64,000 nucleotides of DNA, from contig NKYR01000072.1 of assembly GCA_003184365.1 (NCBI GenBank), positions 124,001 through 188,000 of the forward strand, in the 5' to 3' direction. Shown here piece by piece: positions 11,129-19,553 of the stretch. This stretch comes from Evernia prunastri (taxonomy: Eukaryota > Ascomycota > Lecanoromycetes > Lecanorales > Parmeliaceae). Position 1 is the stretch's first letter. Each line of letters starts with the position of its first letter. A model generated the notes under the pieces. The model was given only the letters and a program-made list of their open reading frames with translations. It was not told the DNA's origin and searched no databases. The position numbers and the translations under genes are program-made.

Positions 11129-12900
11129 CTATAGTGAAAACATATTAAGAATCCTGCAATGAACAGGGATCGGGATGCTAAGGACTTACTGTGTTCTCAA
11201 AGCTCGCATTAAGCATCGAGCACAGAAACAAGAGGGAACCTGTGTATACTGTCCAAGCTCGCATCAAGCATAAAGCGACAAAACAAGAGGGAAACTGTAG
11301 CGAGATATTATCAAGAGTCCTTTGAAAATAGACCTGGGCCGAGAGGACTTACCACGCTTCAAAGATCGCACAAAGCATCAAAGGCCAAGGATCAAAACAA
11401 GTGCAAGAGGGAGTCTGTAGTGAGATATTATCAAGAGTCCTTCGAGAATCAACTTGCGCTGAGGGGACTTACTACGCTTCAAGAATCGCACAAAGCATCC
11501 AAAGGCAAGCATCAAACGTAGGTACAAGAGGTGACCTGTAGCGAGGTATCATCAAGAGTTCTTCGAATAGTGAGCTGGATTGGGAGTACTTACTACATTC
11601 TCAAAGCGAGCATCGAGCATCGAGCATCGAGCATCAAACACCAAAACAAATACAAGTGATGATCTATTAGGGTATTATCAAGAGTCCAGAACAGAGAAGG
11701 ATTGCGAGTACTTACCGTCTTCCCAAAGCTCGCATCGAGAACCGCGCGTCAAACATAAAAACAAGTACAAGAGGGAGCCTGTTAGGGATATTATCAAGAG
11801 TCCCGAACAATAAAGGACTGCGAGTACTTACTGCGTTCCCAAAGCGAACATCGGGCATCAGACATAAAAACAAAAACAATTGAAAAGCTGTAGAGAGGTA
11901 TCATCAAGAGTCCAGAGTAAGGATGGGCTGCGACTACTTACAATTCTTCCGATGCTTGCGTCAAGCACCAAGTACCAAGCATCCAGCACCAAGCACAAAA
12001 ACAAGTGAAGACCTGTAGAAAGGCATTATCATGAGTCCAGAGTAAATTTGAGCTGCGTTTACTTACAAGTCTTCCAATGCTTGCATCAAGCATCAAGCAT
12101 CAAGTATCAAGCCCCAAGCACAAAAACAAGTGAAGACCTGCAGAAATATATTATCAAGAGTCCAGAGTGAAGATAGCCTGCGAGTACTTACAACATTTCC
12201 AATGCTCGCATCAAACTTGAAGCAGCAAGTGCCAAGCACAAAGCACAAAAACAAGTGAAGACCTGCAGAATTATATTATCAAGAGCCCAGAGTGAAGATA
12301 GCCTGCGAGTACTGACCATGTCCACCAAGCTCGCGTCAAGTACCAAGCATCCAGCACAAAAACAAGTGACAACCTATAGAACGGTATCATCAAGAGTCCA
12401 GAGCGAATATGGGCTGCAAGTACTTACAACATTTTTCAATGTTCGCATCGAGCATGAAGCATGAGAAACCAACCACCGAGCACCAAGCACCAAAGCACAA
12501 AAACAAGTGACAACCTGTATAAGGGCATCATCAAGAGTCCAGTATAGTCATGGGCTGCGGGTACTTACTTTGTCCGCTAAGCTCGCGTCAAGCACCAAGC
12601 CCCAAAGCACAAAAACAAGTGACAACCTGTATAAGGGCATCATCAAGAGTCTAATATAGACATGTGCTGAAGGTACTTACTTTGTCCGCTAAGCTCGCGT
12701 CAAGCACCAAGTCCCAAAGCACAAAAATAAGTGACAACCTGGATAAAGGTATCATCAAGAGTCCAGCATAGTCATGGACCGGGAGTACTTACTATGTCCG
12801 CCAATCTCGTGTCAAGCACCAAGCACAAAAAACAAGAGGTAACCTGGAGCCAGGCATCATCAAAGGTTCCAAGAAAAGGTAGAGGGTGGTGAGTACTTAC
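11129..12900 (-). repeat. Tandem array of 15 intron-like units
   Basis: A ~108-141 bp unit is repeated about 16 times. Read on the minus strand, 15 units carry an intron-like block that starts with GTAAGT (GTCAGT once, at 12316) and ends in YAG (CTACAG, CTGCAG, ATACAG and similar). Block limits are 11129-11189, 11295-11352, 11415-11472, 11536-11593, 11664-11715, 11779-11831, 11888-11941, 12013-12066, 12138-12191, 12263-12316, 12374-12427, 12515-12568, 12627-12680, 12739-12792 and 12844-12900. Block length clusters tightly, with eight of exactly 54 nt, while the intervening exon-like pieces range from 51 to 106 nt. Most exon-like pieces share a TTTTTGTGCTT...GCTTG...GCGAGC core. Possible starts are ATGs at 13000 and 12987; in both frames the spliced product meets a stop by the second or third exon. 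A canonical branch point is not obvious: the conserved internal motif is ACTCTTGAT. A spliced non-coding RNA or a dead tandem duplication are both possible. Confidence 0.75.
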
Positions 12901-13042
12901 TGTGTTTGCCAAAATTGCGATCTGGCTCTGCTGTATTAATGTGAGCAGAAACAACAAAACGCGCAGCAAAGTCAGCAGCAACAACAAAACTCGCGAACAT
13001 CTAGATGGTGAGAGCTATGACCACTTCGCCTGCATTCCATCA

Positions 13043-13185
13043 TTTTTTCTGGTGTTTTCTGGGTCTTCATATTTTTTTCTTGGCCTCGTAGTGCCTTTTC
13101 TTTTATTGACAGTAATGTGCCTTTTTTCTGGGGTTTTTGGGTATTCAATTTTTTTCTTTTGGCCGCGTAGTGCCTTTTCTTTTAT
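13043..13185. repeat. Direct duplication of a T-rich ~63-bp block
   Basis: Two similar copies, 13043-13105 and 13122-13185, each begin with TTTTTTCTGG, pass through TTTTTTTCTT and end with CGTAGTGCCTTTTCTTTTAT. The pair sits between the two tandem arrays. Confidence 0.75.
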
Positions 13186-13470
13186 GGGGGCTGATTGTAA
13201 TCAGAGCATAAGTGTCAAGGGATAAGATGTGACTCGGAAAGAAGAAGTTAGTGAGGTCGGATTCTGCCGACTGTTCAAACTGCCGGAACATAAACCGAGG
13301 TGCCCAGCCCCAGATATGTCGTAGTAGAAGTCAGTCGAAAGTTGATGATCATTTGTCGCTCTTACTGACGAACACTGCCAGGTGTCCAAAGCGCAGCAGT
13401 CGTTGCAGCCTCAAGTCGAAAAATGAGTGTGTTGGCGAATAGAAGATGGTGATGTCTCGAGAAAGCTTCC

Positions 13471-14070
13471 GGTCTGCCTGACGAGCACCACTATGAAGGG
13501 CCCAATCTCCATGGCGGCGGTACAGTCTAGAGTCGAAAGTTGAGAAAGAAGAGTTGAGGGAGGAGAAAGATCTGGCATTGTGACGTCCCCAGAAAGAATC
13601 CGGTCTGCCTGACGAACGACCACGATGAGGGGCCCAATCCCCAAGGTGGCGCTGCAGTCTAGAACCAGAAGGTAAGAGAGAAGAGATGAAGGAGGAGAAA
13701 GACCTGGCGTTGAGACGTCCCAAGAAAGAATCCAGTCTGCCTGATGAATGACCACGATGAGGGGCATAATCACCAAGGCGGCGCTGCAGTCTAGAGTCAG
13801 AAGATGAAAGAGAAGAGACGAAGGAGGAGAAATACCTGGTGCTGTGATGTGTCGAGACCGCTTCTGGTCTGCTTGACGAACGACGAACAACAACCATGAG
13901 GGGCCCAATCCCCACGGAAGTGCTGCGGTCTAGAGTCAGAAGGTGAGAGCGAAAAGATGAGGGAGGAAAATACCTGGTGCTGTAATGTACCGAGACCGCT
14001 TCCAGTCTGCCTGACTAACAACGACCATGAGGGACCCAATCCCCACGGAAGTGCTGCAGTCTAGACACAG
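13471..14070 (-). repeat. Second tandem array, ~132-bp units, two frames open
   Basis: Five copies start at about 13471, 13602, 13734, 13866 and 14004 (spacings 131, 132, 132 and 138 bp). Because the period is near a multiple of three, two minus-strand frames stay open across several units. One encodes repeats containing RLQRRLGDYAPHRG, RLQRHLGDWAPHRG and RLYRRHGDWALHSG. The other encodes hydrophobic repeats such as LGIGPLIVVVRQADRIL. Each unit also holds a pyrimidine-rich 44-45 nt block ending in TCTAG, preceded in two copies by CTGAC. Three copies begin with GT, so it can be read as a short intron. There is no good start codon, and I cannot say whether this is coding, spliced or a plain minisatellite. 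Confidence 0.65.
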
Positions 14071-14106
14071 AAGGTAGGAGTATCATGAGAGAGTATGGAG
14101 AGAGAA

Positions 14107-14207
14107 GAGGAGGATGAGGAGGAAGAGGAGGAAGAGGAGGAAGAGGAGGAAGAGGAGGAAGAGGAGGAAGAGGAGGAAGAGGAGGAAGAGGAGGATGAGG
14201 AGGATGA
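14107..14207. repeat. GAGGAA microsatellite, purine-only on plus strand
   Basis: About 100 bp of near-perfect AGGAGGAAG-type units, flanked by GAGGATGAG variants. On the plus strand it could encode a Lys/Arg run, but it lacks any plausible gene context. Confidence 0.9.
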
Positions 14208-14721
14208 ACTCGGCTGTCTCAGATCGACGTATGGCTTGCGATGTGGATGTAAGGAATGTTGAGACGACTGAGGTCAGTGAAGTAGCGTACCGCTGGTGAC
14301 ACATGAGCGTTGCGTGGTCTTGCGAGATGGCCCCAATGGTACTGCTAAGAGGCATTAGCATCGAAATGTTTGTGGGAGATAGAGGGACTTACAGCATGGA
14401 GATCCGGTGAAAGGCCAGTATGGAGTGAAAAAGGGTGCCTCGCCTCAGCCTTCCAGGTTGCGACGGAGCGCCATGCCGGACCGCCTCGTGGTTAGTAAGT
14501 GAAGGTGAGAGGGGAGGGGAGGTGAAGGGGAGAAGGGGGGAGGAGGGGGGATGGCGGCGATGAGGCAGTCCAGCACCCTACCGCTGAGGCGAGGCATTCA
14601 GTAACAGATCGTGGTCGGAGCATAAAGTGCGACAGAGAGCATGGCGTGACGGTGACGACGAACAACGGCATTGATGATGAGATTGGAGATGTGATGGCTG
14701 GCGACCTCAAAGGATAAGTCT
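14208..14721. other. Spacer with no supported gene
   Basis: The right half is G-rich, with GGGGAGGGGAGG tracts near 14510-14550. Only short ORFs are present. It includes the 3' flank of the minus-strand gene to the right. Confidence 0.5.
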
Positions 14722-16062
14722 TCATCGTCGGCGGCGTTGTGGTTTGCACATGTCCTCATAGAAGGGGAACCCTTCCGGGAAGTCGTCTTCTATCCTTGTC
14801 GTATCCTTGGACGTTCCCTTGTAAACAAAGGAGGCGGCGGGATCCCTGGGCTTTGCGAATGTATGGGTGAGGTCGTCCGCAAACCGAACTTTGCGAGGAG
14901 GCTTCTTCCGGACGGGGGGGTGAGGATCCACGCCCGACTCCGCCGGAGTTGTCGACCACTCCTTGGGAGGGATGTTGAACTCGCCAAGGGGAGCGTCGCC
15001 GTCTTGTGAGCAACAGTCGCAGGACCTGCCCTTGTAAAGGAGTCCCCAACCGTACTTGCCACGTCCTGCGCCGGAGCGTGGTATTGCCGGGCAGTACCTC
15101 TCGGTACCTCTGGTCTGCTTCGCGCGGCGAGTGAGGTAGACCTGCGCGAAGTGTCTGGGCAGTTGAGTCACGGTATGTGGCAGGAAGACAGGCGAAAGAT
15201 GGTGAGGGATGGGAGTGCGAGTGAGAGGAATGACCGCTGGCCTGAGCCTTCCAAGTAGCTGAGGACGACGCTTGCGACCGGTAGACGTCGATGGTATGAG
15301 CGAATCGGTCTCCCAAACTTGGTCGGATATCTGCACGATCCGCTCGATGTGACCACACTTGCCTGGCGTCTCCTGGCGGTAGTTGTCTGGCATCGTGACG
15401 GTAAGCCAGCCGTATTGGCGTGGCCTAGGTACGGCCGTAGGGATGTCGGCAGCAGGGACAGTGGCAGCGACAGCGGCAGGGACAGCGATAGGGACGGCAG
15501 CAGGGGCGACAGCAGGGAAGACAGCAGCAGGGACAGCAGCAGGCATGTCGGCCACGGGAACGGCCACAACTGCTGGTGAGGTGGTGATGACTCTGGACGA
15601 CGTCGAGGGCTTGACAGGCGACGTCGGAGTGACCTTGACAGGAGGCGCAGGCCTTTTGGAGCCAGGTGCGAGGTTGGCAACAACACGCTGGCGGCGCTCG
15701 GCGATCCGGCGGGACACGGATTCGCTGTTGGCAGTGGGAGCGATCTTGTCGAGAGACCGTTGCTGGTGCTGACGCAAGGGTGGGCAGCCCTTGGAGGCAC
15801 TGGTGGCGGTGAGGGTGAGCTTGGACTTCGACGCATTGGAGGTTGGCAGTGATGCGGAAGTAGCTTTGACAGTGGGCTCGCGGATCGACATGGCGCTGAA
15901 GAGCGGGGCGATGTCGACGGCGGCATTGACAGAAGATTGACTGGCTGCAGCTGGGACTACAGAGTCGTTGACATGGACAGGAATGCGTGATGGTGCTGCG
16001 ACAGAAGGCATGGCAGCATATACGCGCTTGTCAGAAAATGAGAGAGATGTGTATTGAGGCAT
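14722..16062 (-). CDS. Pro/Ala-rich uncharacterised protein with Cys pairs
   Basis: A single-exon gene of 446 aa from the ATG opening MPQYTSLSFSDKRVY. The open frame extends upstream into a Phe/Pro-rich leader that is more likely 5' UTR. About residues 180-245 are a low-complexity Ala/Val/Pro segment with repeats such as AVPAAV. After it comes a denser region with PRQYGWLTVTMPDNY, CGHIERIV and, later, ERYCPAIP and CDCCSQ. The scattered Cys and His could bind a metal, but no known zinc-finger spacing is visible. The C-terminus is basic (PQRRRR). A TATATAA box about 105 bp upstream and a pyrimidine-rich leader support transcription. The gene lies beside the arrays and may belong to the accessory part of the genome. 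I recognise no family. Confidence 0.65.
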   Translation of the reverse strand: MPQYTSLSFSDKRVYAAMPSVAAPSRIPVHVNDSVVPAAASQSSVNAAVDIAPLFSAMSIREPTVKATSASLPTSNASKSKLTLTATSASKGCPPLRQHQQRSLDKIAPTANSESVSRRIAERRQRVVANLAPGSKRPAPPVKVTPTSPVKPSTSSRVITTSPAVVAVPVADMPAAVPAAVFPAVAPAAVPIAVPAAVAATVPAADIPTAVPRPRQYGWLTVTMPDNYRQETPGKCGHIERIVQISDQVWETDSLIPSTSTGRKRRPQLLGRLRPAVIPLTRTPIPHHLSPVFLPHTVTQLPRHFAQVYLTRRAKQTRGTERYCPAIPRSGAGRGKYGWGLLYKGRSCDCCSQDGDAPLGEFNIPPKEWSTTPAESGVDPHPPVRKKPPRKVRFADDLTHTFAKPRDPAASFVYKGTSKDTTRIEDDFPEGFPFYEDMCKPQRRRR

Positions 16063-16166
16063 TGTAATGTTTGTGTGAAGAGAAAAAGTGTGTGATAGTG
16101 AGCTTTTTCTGAAGAGGGGAAAAAAAAAAAAGAGAAAAAGAGAAATTTTTGGGGGGGAGGGCACCA

Positions 16167-16173
16167 TTATATA
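16167..16173 (-). promoter_or_regulatory. TATA box of the Pro/Ala-rich gene
   Basis: TATATAA on the minus strand, about 105 bp before the ATG at 16062. Between them lies a long T/C-rich tract, a common arrangement in highly expressed fungal promoters. Confidence 0.5.
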
Positions 16174-17191
16174 CTCCTCGAGAACCCTTTCTCCACTTTT
16201 ATCAACTCTAATCTAATGGAATCTGATAAAATGGAAAGACTTTTGCACCTCCACATTGTGCCAGCAGCCACAGGATACCCAGGAACCCACGACATAGGTA
16301 TGATAGGAATCCTCGCCGGTACTGAGCTCGTGTATATGCCCCTGAACCATCATATCTAGTGCCTCCTTGTAACCTTCACCAGATCCCTCGTAGTATTATG
16401 GGCTTCTGTTCGAGAATTGTGGAGCAATTCTATATGCCAAGGCTTTGGGAAGCTGCTAGGACGCATTCGTCGAGTCTCTAGGTCCTCAATTAGCTCGGAC
16501 TGTGGACTGGATGCATTGGGAAACCCCATCAAGGTTGGAGACCAGAGCCTGGTGGAATGAGACGAGACGGTGCGGAAAAGTAAACAAATGTCGTCTGAAC
16601 TGACTTTAAGATACTGCACTTGCCGCAGCGAACGTCTGAGACCAGCGGTATCCCGAGCTTGGCAACCCTGCCCACGTGCGCCTGCCCAAGGTTTGCCTGC
16701 GCAAATGTATGTTTTTGGCTTAGCAGAAATTTTGCAGAAGGCCGTAGCCAGCAGAACTTTTGATAGAGCTACAGGCATGCAACAGACAGTAGAGACTTAA
16801 GAAGATGCCCAAAATACACAGCAGACGAAGACATTTGTAGAAAAGAACCTTGGTCCCAGTCTACACCTACGCAACAAAGTTCCCTTTACGATAGATGTGT
16901 GCAGCCATCAAAGACCCCCAAGTTGATAGTTTTAGATCTATCCTTAGTGATTGTTTGAGACTGTACTACAACTATAGACAGAGTGCTTCGCAGCGTAGAG
17001 CACAGATTGCCATTGACGTTGGAGAACGCAAGACGGAACGCTTGAGCAGACAGGACGTAGATAGATCAAACACAAAGCACGCTGAGCCATAGACACACGT
17101 CTATTCTGACATCCAATACGTTCATTATGTTCTTTCAAGATGCTGACCAAATTAACGAAGCCGCAGTATCCACATCTAGCACAGCAAGGCG
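16174..17191. other. Intergenic, no clear gene
   Basis: ORFs on both strands (for example the 140-codon minus frame at 16356-16778) have no recognisable features. Near 17170-17245 a ~43-bp segment with GCAAGGCGTCAGGTA occurs twice in direct order. Confidence 0.45.
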
Positions 17192-17457
17192 TCAGGTACA
17201 ATATGGGGAACACCGCATCAGGCACGGCAAGGCGTCAGGTAAAACATGGCGAACAGGTAAACAGGCATGGCGGCAGGAAGTGAGAGGATAGCGGCGCTGA
17301 TCCTACAGAGACAAGTGTTAGTGACAGAGCATGATGGATCATGGAGGCTTGTCGAGTGATTTACCTCGCGCAGACGAGCCGTCCCGAATAAGATTGGCAT
17401 CAAAGTCGTTTTGCGGCGATGCAGCTCATCCAGCGCTAATCGGCAAAGTCTTGGCAT
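17192..17457 (-). CDS. Possible small two-exon gene, 67 aa
   Basis: Exons 17457-17365 and 17302-17192 flank a 62-nt intron with a GTAAAT donor, a CACTAAC branch-point match and a CTGTAG acceptor. These signals are better than expected by chance. The first exon begins MPRLCRLALDELHRRK. The spliced product is basic, ends with a Cys-rich stretch, and resembles nothing I know. It might instead be part of a non-coding transcript or a relic of a longer gene, because the exon-2 end overlaps a short direct duplication. Confidence 0.3.
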
Positions 17458-17947
17458 TGAAGCTTGATAAACATTACTATAGATGATGCTCACTCACTTA
17501 GTGCTTGGAAATATCACACTTGGGTTTGAATACTGAAGACTAATAGTGTCGAAGAGTACAGTTTCTTTCCTTCGGTCGCTTGAACTCTACGGGTGCTGTC
17601 TCTCTGCATGGCGGATCGTCGTCTGGACTCGCCAACACCGCCTGGGCGCACGCTTCCCAGAGTACACAGCCCAAAACAGAAGCCCGAAAGGGGTTCACAC
17701 CGCTACCAGCATGTTCTCTGTTTACAAGGAATTGTCACAGGACCGGTCTAGAATTTTGGCTTTGTGACTAGGATCGACACCATCAAATAAACGCCTAGAG
17801 GCTAGATCAAAGTCCGTCCTTGTCTTCATCCCTTTTCAAGTTCGATACCCATACCAACTGAATGCTAACGCACATATCCAGAAACCCCCCAAGTATATCC
17901 AAAATTCAAAGACCGTCTCCCTCCACCCCCACGCCCACACCATCAGC
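17458..17947. other. Intergenic, no gene seen
   Basis: The right end, from about 17880, is C-rich and is the 3' flank of the UstYa-like gene. No supported coding sequence. Confidence 0.5.
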
Positions 17948-18973
17948 CTACAACACCACCCCCGAATCATCCGGCACCCTATTCCTAAACGTCCACTCCC
18001 TCGCCTCCTCAAAGTTCCGACACTGATGCCTGATCCCCCACCCGTCCACCAGCACCGGCTTGTGGTCGCCGTACTCCTCCCGCAGCAACTCCTCGCTGAT
18101 CCCTTCGAGCCACTTCTCCGGGAACTCGGTCGCGGACTCGACGGTCAGGTCGCCCGCGCACATGATGCCCTGCCGCAGGTAGTCGAAGCAGTGCGCGACG
18201 TGGCCATGCTGGATCATGAGCTGTTTGGTCTCGGGGAGGAGCTCGATGTGCGGTTGCGTGAAGAGGGGGATGGTGCCGTTGAGGGCGGCGTAGTAGCTTG
18301 CTCGGAGGACGGCCTAGGGGTGGAAACGGGGTCGGGTTAGTGGAGAGTATAATGGGAGAGGAGGATTGGGTGTGGGGAATGAACTTACGAGGCAGTGCAG
18401 TTGGTGGAACATGGAGACGCCGTAGATGTCGGGTCCGGTTTCCATGGGGATGCCGCGGTCGAGGCCGTAGGCTTTGGCGTTCGGGACCGCTATTGCACCT
18501 CCTCCTTCTATACAGGGCACGCGTTCAGCGGTAGCAGCTGTTGCAAAGAAGCGGGCGTCACTTACTGGGTCTTAAGGCTTGCCATGCTGCGTCGCTTTCC
18601 GGCGACGATGCGGCCATGAAGGTCGCGTTTTCTTCAAACGTCATCGTTGTGATGGACACTAGGGAGCACCACCGGTCAGAAATCGAGGCCGTATCAGATG
18701 GCCGTTCAAGGTCGTCTAGATCTTACAGTCAGGAGCAAAAGATCTTGGTCGCTTGAAAATGTGAGAGAGTCCATGGGCAGTCCAGATAGTAGCGAATACC
18801 AGATTGAGCAAGAGCAGAAAAGGCGCTACTTGGTAGATCTTTTGAACCAGCGAATCGAGATTACCACGGCGGGACAGGTGACGCTTTTCCCCACTGGACA
18901 GATCGTCCCCTTCTGGGACCTGTCTGTAGAGTCCCTGTGCTTCTTGTCTCCAGTAGTCGAGGAAGCCCAGCAT
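17948..18973 (-). CDS. UstYa-like DUF3328 protein
   Basis: Four exons, 18973-18727, 18658-18566, 18507-18389 and 18313-17948, all with GT-AG introns of 58-75 nt and consistent phase, give 274 aa. A single membrane helix lies near residues 50-70 (VAPFLLLLNLVFATIW), after a short cytoplasmic N-terminus. The two signature HxxHC motifs of the family are present: HQLHC at about 148-152, ending exon 3, and HVAHCFDYLRQ at about 190-200. UstYa-type enzymes act in biosynthesis of cyclic fungal RiPPs (ustiloxin-type dikaritins) and some other metabolites, where they support oxidative cyclisation. Whether this copy does so is unknown. No tyrosinase, peptidase or methyltransferase neighbour is visible, but two repetitive arrays lie 4-7 kb to the left. 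Confidence 0.9.
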
Positions 18974-19553
18974 GGCTCAAGAACGCTTCCACCACCACTC
19001 GCTGTTCAAGAGAGGATCGCGGCAGAAGTCAATGCCAATTCGAAGAAAGTGCTTGAGCTTTTGCACGTGGTATATAATCCGGCGGTAGGTTGGATCACGG
19101 TCACGTAGATGGGATCCAGCTCCTGGGAAAAGCGTACCCGGAATTTGAAGCCGAGTGACAAGCTGTCTGTTATACTCAATGGCCAGCAGGGGCTTATCAG
19201 AACAGCGGGAATCAATCATACAGCCCAATTGCTTCGGATATAAGGAGAAAAGGAGGGAAAGTATCTTCACCAGCTCTTAGTATTGTTGCTTAGTATTGTT
19301 GTCCGTGGATGAAAGGAATTGGACTGGGAGTATCGGCTCACAAATTGCACGATGCGAACAAGGGACAAAGGAGCATGATTAGAGTACTAGCTCACGTTTC
19401 GAGAAGAGCGTGAAGAATCGTTATTCAAACTTGATCACGGTGTACACTTCTGGAATTCTGGTCAATGAGGAATCCTTCGAAGCATATAGATACTTCTTAC
19501 TCACACGGGCCAATCAAAAAACAGCATTGGCTCCCTGCTCCTGAGCGCCTTTC
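18974..19553. other. Intergenic between UstYa-like gene and kinase relic
   Basis: Upstream region of the UstYa-like gene and 3' flank of the kinase relic. No gene was recognised. Confidence 0.5.

Noticed and set aside
11129..12900. CRISPR array
   Set aside because: Regular spacing of direct repeats looks superficially similar, but the genome is eukaryotic, the whole unit is repeated rather than alternating with unique spacers, and no cas-like gene exists.
11129..12987. Long protein encoded by the spliced first array
   Set aside because: Joining the exon-like pieces from the ATGs at 13000 or 12987 gives stops within the second or third exon in the frames I tested; exon lengths are not consistently multiples of three.
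14114..14299. Lys/Arg repeat protein on the plus strand
   Set aside because: It is translation of the GAGGAA microsatellite without gene context.
15168..15926. 252-codon minus-strand ORF and the plus-strand ORFs inside the Pro/Ala-rich gene
   Set aside because: These are out-of-frame shadows of the GC-rich repetitive coding sequence at 14722-16062.
16356..16778. 140-codon minus-strand ORF
   Set aside because: No motif, no splice partner, unremarkable start context.
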